A stretch of DNA of 10,430 nt from Alphaproteobacteria bacterium (lineage in GTDB: Bacteria > Pseudomonadota > Alphaproteobacteria > Rickettsiales > JAFLCR01). A model generated the notes under the pieces. It saw only the letters and a list, made by a program, of their open reading frames with translations. It was not told the origin of the DNA and made no database searches. This document shows positions 1 to 6,496 of the stretch, piece after piece. How positions within the stretch are numbered: position 1 is the stretch's first letter; each line of letters starts with the position of its first letter. A program made the translations under genes and the position numbers. The DNA is taken from the NCBI GenBank assembly GCA_017302755.1, contig JAFLCR010000063.1, positions 1-10,430 on the forward strand, given 5' to 3'.

Positions 1-402
1 GTGAAAGAATCGCAGGATATGATGGCCCGGTTCATGGATCTGTGGCAGGAGCAGATGGCTGCCACCTTCCGGGATCCGGAGCTTCTCGGCCAGAGCGTGA
101 AGCTGATGCTGTCGCTCTACGAGAAAATGCCCGCCGGTTCCGCCGACGCTCCGTTCCCCACGCCACCCTTCTCCACGAACTTCAGCAACCCGTTCAGTCA
201 TGTTTCCTCAAAGCCTGCCGCCGCCGCACCTGCCGACCGCCCTGCTGCTGACCGCCGCGTGGACGACCTCATGGCCCGCCTTGTGGCTTGCGAGGCAAGG
301 ATCGCTTCCCTGGAAGCAGAACTTGCGGCCGCAAGGCGAGAAGGCGGGGGAGGGGCTGCAAAGCCTTCCAGACGCCGAAGCCCTAAGAAGCCTGACGCTT
401 GA
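1..402 (+). CDS. Small PHA-synthase-associated protein, PhaE/PhaR-like (5' end at window edge)
   Basis: Encodes about 133 residues. The first codon is GTG at the window edge, so the true start may lie upstream. I see an N-terminal amphipathic helical stretch rich in Met, Gln and Leu (about 1-45), a Pro/Ala/Ser linker (45-83), a predicted coiled coil around VDDLMARLVACEARIASLEA (about 87-113) and a strongly basic tail with SRRRSPKK. The end overlaps the PHA synthase gene by about 80 bases, which implies translational coupling. Class III synthases need a PhaE partner and class IV synthases a PhaR partner; position and architecture suggest this is the equivalent accessory subunit or a granule-surface protein. 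It is much shorter than classical PhaE and closer in size to PhaR. The role is inferred from context; I do not recognise a diagnostic motif. Confidence 0.6.
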   Translation: MKESQDMMARFMDLWQEQMAATFRDPELLGQSVKLMLSLYEKMPAGSADAPFPTPPFSTNFSNPFSHVSSKPAAAAPADRPAADRRVDDLMARLVACEARIASLEAELAAARREGGGGAAKPSRRRSPKKPDA

Positions 403-1408
403 GGCCTGGAAGCGCAGCCAGGAGTGGCAGGCCGGCCTGAACGCCTGGATGTTGCTGCCGGATCCGAAACCCTATGCGACGCCTTCGAAGGTAGTGTGGG
501 AGCGCCACGGCGCCAGGCTGCTCGATTTCGGCGGGCCGCAGGAAGGGGTGGCGGTGTTCTTCGTGCCGTCATTGATTAACCGCCATTACATCCTCGACCT
601 GGCGCCGTCGCAAAGCCTGGTGGCGTTCCTGCGCGACGCGGGGATGCGCGTGTTCGTGCTCGACTGGGGCGAGCCGCAGAAGGACACGCTTGCCTGCGAT
701 ACGGCCGCCTATGTCACCCGCATCCTGGCTCCGGCCTGCGAATCCGTGGGGCGGCCGCTGATTCTCGCCGGGTATTGCATGGGCGGCCTGCTTGCCATGG
801 CGGGGGCGCAGTTGCTGCCCAGCCAGGTGCGCGGCTTGGCGCTCTTGGCGACGCCCTGGTCGTTCGCGCCGGAGATCGGGGGCTACGCTGCCTTGCCCGA
901 GCATGCCTGGCGTGACGTGGGGGAATGGATCTCCCGGCAGCCTCGGTTTCCCGCCACGCTGCTCAACAGCTGGTTTCAGTCCATCGACCCCTTGCGCCAG
1001 TGGCGCAAGCTGCGGCGCCTGGCGTTGACACCGATTGATTCGCCGGAAAGAGAGAGGTTCGCGAGGCTCGAGCGCTGGGTGTGGGACGGGGTGGATCTCG
1101 CCACTCCCGTGGCGCTTGAATGGCTCTCCGATTGGCCGAGGCGGGACGCGCTGGCGCGCGGACTGTGGCAGATAGGCGGACGGGCCGTGACCCCCGCGGC
1201 GCTTGACGTGCCGGTGCTTGCGGCGATTCCCTCGGAAGACACGATCGTGCCCGCCGCGTCGGCCACCGCGCTGTTGCCGCTGTTGCGTGACCCCACCGTG
1301 CTGCGCCCGCCCGCGGGGCATGTCGGCATGGTGGTGGGGCATAAGGCCCGCGCGTCATTATGGGAACCTCTCGCACAATGGTGCGGTAAAATTGCTGCGG
1401 CGCAATAA
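323..1408 (+). CDS. phaC: Class III-type poly(3-hydroxyalkanoate) synthase, PhaC
   Basis: Polymerises (R)-3-hydroxyacyl-CoA into polyhydroxyalkanoate with release of CoA at the granule surface. It is an alpha/beta-hydrolase-fold protein with the lipase-box-like nucleophile motif AGYCMGG. From a TTG start at 323, preceded by GGAAG at a good distance, the protein has 361 residues and the predicted triad is Cys152, Asp306 (SEDTIVPA) and His333 (AGHVGMVVG). This closely matches class III PhaC (Cys149/Asp302/His331, about 355 residues). Other family motifs are VPSLINRHYILDL (81-93) and LDWGEP (113-118). An ATG at 200 is in frame but would add 41 residues of low-complexity sequence that only mirror the upstream gene and lacks a ribosome site, so I prefer 323. 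It lies first in a phaC-phaA-phaB series. The function is secure; the exact start is not. Confidence 0.9.
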   Translation: MRPQGEKAGEGLQSLPDAEALRSLTLEAWKRSQEWQAGLNAWMLLPDPKPYATPSKVVWERHGARLLDFGGPQEGVAVFFVPSLINRHYILDLAPSQSLVAFLRDAGMRVFVLDWGEPQKDTLACDTAAYVTRILAPACESVGRPLILAGYCMGGLLAMAGAQLLPSQVRGLALLATPWSFAPEIGGYAALPEHAWRDVGEWISRQPRFPATLLNSWFQSIDPLRQWRKLRRLALTPIDSPERERFARLERWVWDGVDLATPVALEWLSDWPRRDALARGLWQIGGRAVTPAALDVPVLAAIPSEDTIVPAASATALLPLLRDPTVLRPPAGHVGMVVGHKARASLWEPLAQWCGKIAAAQ

Positions 1409-1417
1409 ATCTAGGGC

Positions 1418-1446
1418 TTGCCGCGCGCGGGCGTAGCGGCTACAAC
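1418..1446 (+). promoter_or_regulatory. Possible sigma-70-type promoter before phaA
   Basis: TTGCCG at 1418-1423 and TACAAC at 1441-1446 are separated by exactly 17 bases, each matching four of six positions of the -35 and -10 consensus. They sit in the only gap between phaC and phaA and would let phaA-phaB be transcribed separately from phaC. The boxes are weak matches in GC-rich DNA, so chance is a real alternative. Confidence 0.3.
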
Positions 1447-1480
1447 CCAGCCCATCACTTCAATCGAGAGGATGGAAGCC

Positions 1481-2656
1481 ATGTCCGAAGTCGTTATCGT
1501 CAGCGCCGCGCGCACCCCCGTCGGAGTATTCAACGGCGCATTCGCCAGCGTTCCTGCCCACAAGCTGGGTGAGACCGCGATCAAGGAAGCGTTGATCCGC
1601 GCCAAAGTGGAAGGCAAAGACGTCTCCGAAGTTATCATGGGCCAGATCCTCACTGCCAACGCGGGCGGCAACCCGGCCCGTCAGGCTTCCGTGAATGCGG
1701 GCGTTCCTGTGGATGTTCCGGCCTGGGGCATCAATCAGCTTTGCGGTTCGGGCCTGCGTGCCGTGGCGCTCGGCTTCGCACAAATCATCTCTGGCCAGAG
1801 CAGCATCGTGGTCGCGGGCGGGCAGGAGAGCATGACGCAATCCCCCCACGCCATCCACCTGCGTCCCGGCGTGAAAATGGGTGAAGCTAAAATGGCAGAC
1901 ACCATGTTGCGTGATGCGCTGATCGACCCTTTCCACAACTACCACATGGGCGTCACTGCTGAGAATCTGGCGAAGAAATACAGCATCACGCGTCAGGAGC
2001 AGGACGAATTCGCCCTTGCCTCGCAGCAGAAAGCGAGCAAGGCGGTGAAGGATGGCCTTTTCAAGGCCGAGATCGTGCCCGTCACCATCGCCGGCAGAAA
2101 AGGCGACGTGGTGGTTTCGGATGACGAAGGGCCGCGCGCCGACACCACCATCGAAGGTCTTGCCAAGCTGAAACCCGCCTTCGACAAGGAAGGCACGGTA
2201 ACAGCCGGCAACGCCTCGACCATCAACGACGGCGCTGCCGCCGTAGTGCTCATGACGGCGAAGGAAGCCGAAAAGCGCGGCCTGAAGCCGCTGGCGCGTA
2301 TCGTTTCCGCCGCGCATGCGGGGGTGGAACCCTCCATCATGGGCATCGGCCCGGTCTATGCGAGCCGCAAGGCGCTGGAGAAGGCGGGCTGGAAACATCA
2401 GGATCTCGACCTCATTGAAGCCAACGAGGCATTCGCCGCGCAGGCGATCAGCGTGAACAAGGAAATGGGCTGGGATCTGGCCAAGGTCAATGTAAACGGC
2501 GGCGCGATCGCGATCGGCCACCCGGTCGGCGCATCGGGCGCCCGCGTGCTTGTGGGGCTGCTGCATGAAATGGGTCGCCGCAACGTGAAAAAAGGCCTCG
2601 CGACGCTGTGCATCGGTGGCGGCATGGGCGTGGCGATGTGCGTGGAACGGATATAA
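1481..2656 (+). CDS. phaA: Acetyl-CoA acetyltransferase (beta-ketothiolase) PhaA
   Basis: Condenses two acetyl-CoA into acetoacetyl-CoA in the cytoplasm, the first step of PHB synthesis. The ATG at 1481 is preceded by GAGAGG about ten bases upstream and gives 391 residues, the usual length of biosynthetic thiolases. The active-site residues are all present: Cys88 in NQLCGSG, His347 in [10 protein letters not shown] and Cys377 in CIGGGMG. These are each one residue off the Zoogloea ramigera thiolase numbering (Cys89, His348, Cys378). The start [15 protein letters not shown] is typical. An in-frame ATG at 1472 has its purine run directly adjacent and is less likely. phaB follows after 12 bases, so the two genes are surely co-transcribed. 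Degradative thiolases are similar, but the pha neighbours argue for the biosynthetic role. Confidence 0.95.
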   Translation: MSEVVIVSAARTPVGVFNGAFASVPAHKLGETAIKEALIRAKVEGKDVSEVIMGQILTANAGGNPARQASVNAGVPVDVPAWGINQLCGSGLRAVALGFAQIISGQSSIVVAGGQESMTQSPHAIHLRPGVKMGEAKMADTMLRDALIDPFHNYHMGVTAENLAKKYSITRQEQDEFALASQQKASKAVKDGLFKAEIVPVTIAGRKGDVVVSDDEGPRADTTIEGLAKLKPAFDKEGTVTAGNASTINDGAAAVVLMTAKEAEKRGLKPLARIVSAAHAGVEPSIMGIGPVYASRKALEKAGWKHQDLDLIEANEAFAAQAISVNKEMGWDLAKVNVNGGAIAIGHPVGASGARVLVGLLHEMGRRNVKKGLATLCIGGGMGVAMCVERI

Positions 2657-2668
2657 GGGGAAAAGATC

Positions 2669-3394
2669 ATGAGTCGGATTGCGGTAGTTACGGGCGGCAC
2701 GCGCGGCATCGGCGAAGCCATTTCCAAGGCGCTGAAAAGCGCGGGGTATAAAGTCGCGGCCAATTACGCGACGCGCGACGAGGTGGCCGAACAGTTTAAG
2801 AAGGCGACCGGTATTCCCGTGTACCGCTGGAACATCGCCAACGCCGAGGAATGCTCCGCCGGCATCAAGAAGATCGAGGCGGATCTCGGAGGCAACGTCG
2901 AGATTCTGGTCAACAACGCCGGCATCACCCGCGACGGTGCCATGCATAAGATGACGCCCGAGAATTGGGGCGCGGTGATCGAAACCAACCTCAATTCCTG
3001 CTTCAACATGTCGCGTGCCGTGATTGACGGCATGCGCGAGAAAGGCTTTGGCCGCATCATCAACATCAGCTCGATGAACGGCCAGCTCGGCCAGTTCGGG
3101 CAGACCAATTATTCGGCGGCGAAATCCGGTATTTTCGGTTTCACGAAAGCCCTGGCCCGCGAAGCGGCGGCCAAGGGCGTTACGGTCAACGCCATTGCAC
3201 CTGGCTATATCAGCACCGAAATGGTGCAGTCCGTCCGCGAAGACATCATGAAGCAGATCGTCGCCCAGATTCCGGTTGGCCGTCTCGGCAATCCTGAAGA
3301 AGTGGCACGCTGCGTATTATTCCTCGCCGCAGACGAAGCGGGCTTCATCACCGGCGAGACGCTTTCCATCAACGGCGGCCAGTACATGGAATAA
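2669..3394 (+). CDS. phaB: Acetoacetyl-CoA reductase (NADPH-dependent) PhaB
   Basis: Reduces acetoacetyl-CoA to (R)-3-hydroxybutyryl-CoA, the monomer used by PhaC. It is a classical short-chain dehydrogenase of 241 residues. The cofactor-binding motif TGGTRGIG is at 8-15, NNAG at 82-85, and the catalytic set is Ser135 with Tyr148-x-x-x-Lys152 (NYSAAK). PGYISTEMV follows the active site and the C-terminus ITGETLSINGGQYME is typical of PhaB. ATG 2669 is preceded by AGGGGAAA at proper spacing, right after the phaA stop. Length and motifs match PhaB; the closest alternative is FabG (3-oxoacyl-ACP reductase), less likely beside phaA and phaC. Confidence 0.93.
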   Translation: MSRIAVVTGGTRGIGEAISKALKSAGYKVAANYATRDEVAEQFKKATGIPVYRWNIANAEECSAGIKKIEADLGGNVEILVNNAGITRDGAMHKMTPENWGAVIETNLNSCFNMSRAVIDGMREKGFGRIINISSMNGQLGQFGQTNYSAAKSGIFGFTKALAREAAAKGVTVNAIAPGYISTEMVQSVREDIMKQIVAQIPVGRLGNPEEVARCVLFLAADEAGFITGETLSINGGQYME

Positions 3395-3623
3395 GCGGCG
3401 CGTCGGGCTGTCTTCATTTCATCCTGCAAAATCCAAACTGAAACGCGCATTGCAAACGGCGCGAGTAGCGGTGCATGATCTGCGCGTGATATTTTTATCA
3501 CAAACAAGCGCGAATCTAACAGGCGATGACCGTACTGCGCAAATATGCGTGCGCGATTAATCAAATGTTTAGAACTGTCGAATTTAATAAAATGGTATTG
3601 TTCAATTTAGGGAGACCCTGACA
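3395..3623. other. Spacer between phaB and the histone-like gene
   Basis: About 229 bases without a convincing gene. A small hairpin (GTGATA, TTTT loop, TATCAC, 3486-3501) lacks a following T-run, so it is not a clear terminator of the pha genes. The last 60 bases become AT-rich, as expected for a promoter of the following gene, but I find no well-spaced -35/-10 pair. AGGGAGA at about 3609-3615 is the ribosome binding site of the next gene. Confidence 0.4.
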
Positions 3624-3908
3624 ATGCCTATCGCAAAACCTGTAAAGAAGGCCGCCAAGAAGGTTGCCAAAAAGCCTGCTAAGAAGACTGCCACCAAGAA
3701 AGTGGCGAAGAAGAAAGTGGCCGTGAAGGCCGCGAAGAAGACGACGACGAAGAAGGTCGTTGCCAAGAAGAAGACCGCGGCGAAGAAGCCCGTTGCCAAG
3801 AAGAAGGTAGCGAAGCGTACTGCTGCTCGCAAGCCGCTGGTGCGTGCGAAGGGTCGCAAGACGATGGCCAAGAAGACGGTTCGCGTCGGCGCCCGCGCGG
3901 TTGCTTAA
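3624..3908 (+). CDS. Lysine/alanine-rich histone H1-like DNA-binding protein
   Basis: 94 residues, almost entirely Lys, Ala, Val, Thr and Arg, built from repeats such as KKVAKKPAKK, AKKTTTKKV and VAKKKVAKR, with a slightly more Arg-rich end. Such tails bind DNA non-specifically, as in bacterial histone H1-like proteins and the C-terminal domains of AlgP and the phasin PhaF. The start is ATG 3624 after AGGGAGA. The gene has its own spacer upstream and ends at a strong terminator, so it may be a separate unit from the pha operon. Its position next to PHB genes makes a role in nucleoid-granule association conceivable (inference); general nucleoid compaction is the simpler alternative. The repeats cause long open frames on the other strand, which I regard as shadows. 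Confidence 0.85.
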   Translation: MPIAKPVKKAAKKVAKKPAKKTATKKVAKKKVAVKAAKKTTTKKVVAKKKTAAKKPVAKKKVAKRTAARKPLVRAKGRKTMAKKTVRVGARAVA

Positions 3909-3911
3909 GTG

Positions 3912-3936
3912 AGAGTGCCGGGCTAACCCGGCTCTT
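3912..3936 (+). terminator. First hairpin after the histone-like gene
   Basis: GCCGGG (3917-3922) and CCCGGC (3927-3932) pair around a CTAA loop, with four further pairs outside a one-base mismatch. It is followed only by a short TCTTTC run, so it is a weak terminator or an RNA-stabilising hairpin ahead of the stronger one. Confidence 0.5.
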
Positions 3937-3952
3937 TCATGACGAATATAAA

Positions 3953-3983
3953 AGAGGGAAACCTTCGTGGTTTCCCTTTTTTA
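3953..3983 (+). terminator. Intrinsic (rho-independent) terminator
   Basis: GGGAAACC (3956-3963) pairs perfectly with GGTTTCCC (3969-3976) around TTCGT and is followed by six T residues (3977-3982). A-rich sequence before the stem extends the pairing into the T-run, so it could also work for transcripts from the other strand. Confidence 0.9.
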
Positions 3984-4028
3984 TTGGCCTGAGCGCAAAA
4001 AAACCTCAAAAATCGAGGTGATTGTAAA

Positions 4029-4066
4029 GAATTTGACATGAATTTGACACGAAGATGCGGTATTAT
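4029..4066 (+). promoter_or_regulatory. 11-bp tandem repeat resembling a PhoB-type box plus -10
   Basis: GAATTTGACAT (4029-4039) is followed directly by GAATTTGACAC (4040-4050). Read as TTGACAT-GAAT-TTGACAC it matches five of seven positions in each half of the E. coli Pho box, with the same 11-bp period. TATTAT (4061-4066) lies 11 bases after the second half, the spacing found when a PhoB-family activator replaces the -35 element. The two TTGACA sequences do not fit a normal 17-bp spacing to TATTAT (22 and 11 bases). Transcription would begin near 4073. Regulator identity is inference. Confidence 0.4.
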
Positions 4067-4072
4067 GAAACC

Positions 4073-4660
4073 ATGAAACAGCGCCGGACCCTCCTACCTA
4101 TGCGCCTTTCCTCCCTGCTCCCCCTTTTCCTGGCCGCGCTGTGCTTAAGCCTGTTCTTTCCTGAAGCGGCTCTGGCGGCGGATGATCCTATCGGCGACGT
4201 CATCTGCACCGTCGTCTCCTGGTTCACCGGCCCTGTCGGCAAGGCGGTGGCGTCGCTGGCGATCATCGTGCTCGGCATCATGGCGCTGTTCGGCAAGCTT
4301 TCCCCGGGCGTGGCGATCACCACCATCGTCGGTATCACGATCATGTTCAATGGCGCGGACGTGGTGAACGCGCTTAATCTTGGCATTGCGGCGGATTGCA
4401 GCGGCAACACCGTGCTTGTCATGGGATGCGAGATACAGCAGGTTCTGTGCGCGGTTTCCGGCTGGTTCAGCAGTGATCTGGGTAAGGGGATCGGAACGAT
4501 TTCGGTGTTGATGCTGGGCTTTGGCGCGGCATTCGGCAAGCTATCGCCCGCGCAGACGATCCTGGTGATCATCGGCATCGTCATGATGTTCGGTTCGGCG
4601 CAAGTTCTGCAAGCCTGGGGCTTGGGCGTGGGCGATATTGCTTGCGCGTTGTGCCGGTAG
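4073..4660 (+). CDS. Secreted double-unit VirB2/TrbC-like pilin protein
   Basis: From ATG 4073 the product has 195 residues. Residues 1-36 form a signal peptide (basic start, hydrophobic core LLPLFLAALCLSLFF, cleavage after ALA). Then come two homologous units, about 40-101 and 119-183, each with a Cys near the start (C45, C126), a short loop ending in GK, a membrane helix, FGKLSP (73-78 and 154-159) and a second membrane helix. The shared positions are 81 residues apart. Two helices joined by a short polar loop is the layout of VirB2/TrbC major pilins of type IV secretion systems, which normally have a single unit. No other secretion gene is visible. In-frame ATGs at 4055 and 4100 are alternatives; 4055 would lie inside the proposed promoter, and 4100 also leaves a good signal peptide. 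The family call is fairly firm, the function unknown. Confidence 0.75.
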   Translation: MKQRRTLLPMRLSSLLPLFLAALCLSLFFPEAALAADDPIGDVICTVVSWFTGPVGKAVASLAIIVLGIMALFGKLSPGVAITTIVGITIMFNGADVVNALNLGIAADCSGNTVLVMGCEIQQVLCAVSGWFSSDLGKGIGTISVLMLGFGAAFGKLSPAQTILVIIGIVMMFGSAQVLQAWGLGVGDIACALCR

Positions 4661-4678
4661 TTCTCAAGCTCTACTTGG

Positions 4679-5869
4679 CTACTGACACTTCCCCAGCGCA
4701 TTCTCTGGCGGCGTCAGGCCGAACGTCGTGAAATAGAACTGGCCGGGCGTGCACTCGCAATCGGCCGCGAATCCTGCCCCTGATAGAATAAGGTTGTTCG
4801 GGCATTCCGCCTTGAGCGCCGGCAGCTGCGAGCTGCACAGCCGGTCGATCGCGGTGGCGGCGGCCAGGGTCATGTCTCCTGCGCCGGCGAGTTGTGCGTT
4901 GAAGCCCGCGATACCTTCCGTGGCGCTCACGATGGTGGGCGCGCCGTCCACGATGGCGCGGGCGTCCTGGCAGACGCGGGACCAGATCCGGATTGGGCTG
5001 ACCGGCTTTTTCTCCCCCTTGGAAAGCGGGATCTTGCTCTTGAAGCGCGTGATGTCGTCGAAATAGACGCCGCCCGCGGCATCGTCCACCCTGCCGGACT
5101 GAATATAGATTCTGTTAAACGGCATGGCCGCGGGATAGTTCTGCAGCTCCGCCCCCGTGGGGATAGGCGCAACCACGTTCGGCGCCGCCCGCCGCGCCCA
5201 GGCGCCGCGCCCGTTCTGGCCGTGGCTGATCACGACATAGGCGGCGCCGAAATTCTCCGGCGGCGTGACGCTGATGCCCGTCAACTCGTTGCCGACCATG
5301 TCGGTGACGCTGATATCGCCGCGATTATTGCGGTCTGCGAAGCCGTTGAGGCTGGCCAGCCTGCCGGCGACACGGTACGTAAAGCGCCGCCCCCAGCCGT
5401 CAAAACTATATTCATCGCCCAGCAGCAGTGTGCGCGTCGGCACCATGCCCGTGCTGTCGGTGAGCAAGCCGGATGTGCAGTCGCCATTGGCATCGGAAGG
5501 GGTGGAAACCCCGAAATTGGGGGCGTTGTCTGCGAATCCAGGATTGGCCGGGCAGGGCAGGAAGCCGTTGATCAGCACGTGGTCGGCCAGCGCCTGCTCG
5601 ATCACGTCCAGCTTTTCCTGGGTGGATTTCAGGCGCGTGGCCTCGGTTTTCTTCGTGTAGATCTGCAGCCCGAAGCCGAGCATGATGCCGAGCACCGCCA
5701 CCACGATCGCCAGCTCGATCAGCGTATAGCCGCAGGCGCGGTAGAGCGGTTCGCCCGCGAGCGTGGCGGCTGTTGATCCGCCTGCAAATCGCGCAGACCC
5801 TTTGACACTGCTGCGTCCGGAGATGACGGCACTTTTGAGTCCGGTGTCTGTGAGTCGGCAGTTTGTCAT
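4679..5869 (-). CDS. Type IV prepilin-like protein with large C-terminal domain (5' end doubtful)
   Basis: Carries the prepilin peptidase motif G-YTLIELAIVVAVLGIML, with cleavage after the Gly (5729-5731) and Glu at +5, followed by a hydrophobic helix and a helix with KSTQEKLDVIEQAL. The rest, about 300 residues, is a globular secreted domain with several Cys and a FDGWGRRFTYRV stretch as in pseudopilins. Its stop lies 18 bases from that of the double pilin, tail to tail. The only in-frame start is ATG 5869, giving a 46-residue leader (its MTNCRLTDTG start and what follows) that overlaps an unrelated frame on the other strand. No ATG, GTG or TTG lies nearer. I think the native start was lost at a junction near 5740-5770 and that only about 4679-5760 is authentic. 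It could be a pseudopilin of a type II-like system or a minor pilin. Confidence 0.7.
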   Translation of the reverse strand: MTNCRLTDTGLKSAVISGRSSVKGSARFAGGSTAATLAGEPLYRACGYTLIELAIVVAVLGIMLGFGLQIYTKKTEATRLKSTQEKLDVIEQALADHVLINGFLPCPANPGFADNAPNFGVSTPSDANGDCTSGLLTDSTGMVPTRTLLLGDEYSFDGWGRRFTYRVAGRLASLNGFADRNNRGDISVTDMVGNELTGISVTPPENFGAAYVVISHGQNGRGAWARRAAPNVVAPIPTGAELQNYPAAMPFNRIYIQSGRVDDAAGGVYFDDITRFKSKIPLSKGEKKPVSPIRIWSRVCQDARAIVDGAPTIVSATEGIAGFNAQLAGAGDMTLAAATAIDRLCSSQLPALKAECPNNLILSGAGFAADCECTPGQFYFTTFGLTPPENALGKCQ

Positions 5870-6212
5870 TCAGCCCGAACCGACGGTGCAGCCATTGCTG
5901 ACGGCAATCGAGAGGAGATCGGGTGCTGCCGCCGGTCAAGCCGCGCCGCTTCTTGTATCGCTTGATCGCATCGGCGCAGCGCGTGGCAGGGTGTATCTCT
6001 TTGCAGCGGCCACTACGCCCGAGTGGACAGATCTACCCACCAGGCCGGTTTTCGTGCCGCTGATTCAGGAGCTGCTGAGACAAGGGCTAGGTTCATCAAG
6101 CACCCCCCTGGTGCAACGTGCGGGAACTGCACTGATGGCACCGCCTGGCGCGATAACAAAATTGGTGCAAAAAATCATGACGATTATTGCCATGTGTCAG
6201 AGCGAGCAGTAG
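5745..6212 (+). pseudogene. Fragment of a BatA/VWA-type membrane protein (bacterial)
   Basis: This open frame contains APLLVSLDRIGAARGRVYLF followed by AAATTPEWTDLPTRPVFVPL and IQELLRQGLG. It resembles the conserved segment (gain of funds-like 'RGRVxLFxxxxxxxWxDLPxRPxFVPLxxxL') near the C-terminus of the large membrane/VWA proteins with an N-terminal BatA region found in Planctomycetes and Verrucomicrobia. There is no start signal; GTG 5763 is only the first start-like codon. The upstream part overlaps the prepilin frame on the other strand, and after about 6150 the composition changes to that of the eukaryotic region, so both ends look truncated. The family call rests on memory of the motif, not a search; the reading as an isolated internal fragment is inference. 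Confidence 0.4.
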
Positions 6213-6496
6213 AGTACTTCTTGAAGCACAATGGACTCGTTGAGGGTTTGGAACCGTTAGATACCGGATCTTTCTCTCTAAGTGTTGCAAGATTCGCATG
6301 TTCGGACCCACACAACGGATGGAAAACTCTCGGATGCCGCACACCGTCGCTGGCATGCCCTTCGAACCATGGATTTTCGATCCCAGCACTCAACGCCACT
6401 TTAGCTGCTGCCACAAGGAGCGATCTGTCGCACCACTGGAATCCTCCCGAATTCTCGCCTTCGACCGAACTCATCGAACAGCTGATCAAAGAAGTC
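6160..6496. other. Region upstream of the transporter, with an unexplained open frame
   Basis: Composition here is less GC-rich, like the following eukaryotic genes. One forward frame stays open from the bacterial fragment through to the splice donor at 6556 (about 148 codons after 6110), reading SERAVEYFLKHNGL, RFACSDPHNGWKTLGCR and TPSLACPSNHG among others. It is in phase with the transporter exon below but has no ATG before 6497. It may be the tail of a longer first exon whose beginning was lost at the junction, or simply promoter and 5' UTR. I recognise no domain; the opposite strand is open for a similar length, which weakens the coding case. Confidence 0.35.

Noticed and set aside
200..322. 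Upstream ATG as start of phaC
   Set aside because: Adds 41 residues without family resemblance, has no ribosome site, and shifts the catalytic Cys away from the class III position (Cys149-like) that the TTG at 323 preserves.
1460..2947. 495-codon minus-strand open frame across phaA and phaB
   Set aside because: Antisense to two proven genes with full catalytic motifs; His/Arg-rich composition is typical of a codon shadow.
3276..3560. 94-codon forward open frame over the end of phaB and the spacer
   Set aside because: Begins inside phaB in another frame, and has no family resemblance or ribosome site.
3624..3908. DNA-level tandem repeat or CRISPR-like array in the AAG-rich stretch
   Set aside because: The repeats come from Lys/Ala codons in a protein-coding frame, with irregular length and no spacers.
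4033..4066. Standard sigma-70 promoter from TTGACA and TATTAT
   Set aside because: The two TTGACA copies are 22 and 11 bases from TATTAT, neither near 17; the tandem activator-site reading fits better.
4892..5776. 294-codon forward open frame opposite the prepilin-like gene
   Set aside because: Runs antisense to a frame with an unmistakable prepilin motif; its residues are Arg/Ala/Gly-heavy as expected of a GC-rich shadow, and no family is visible.
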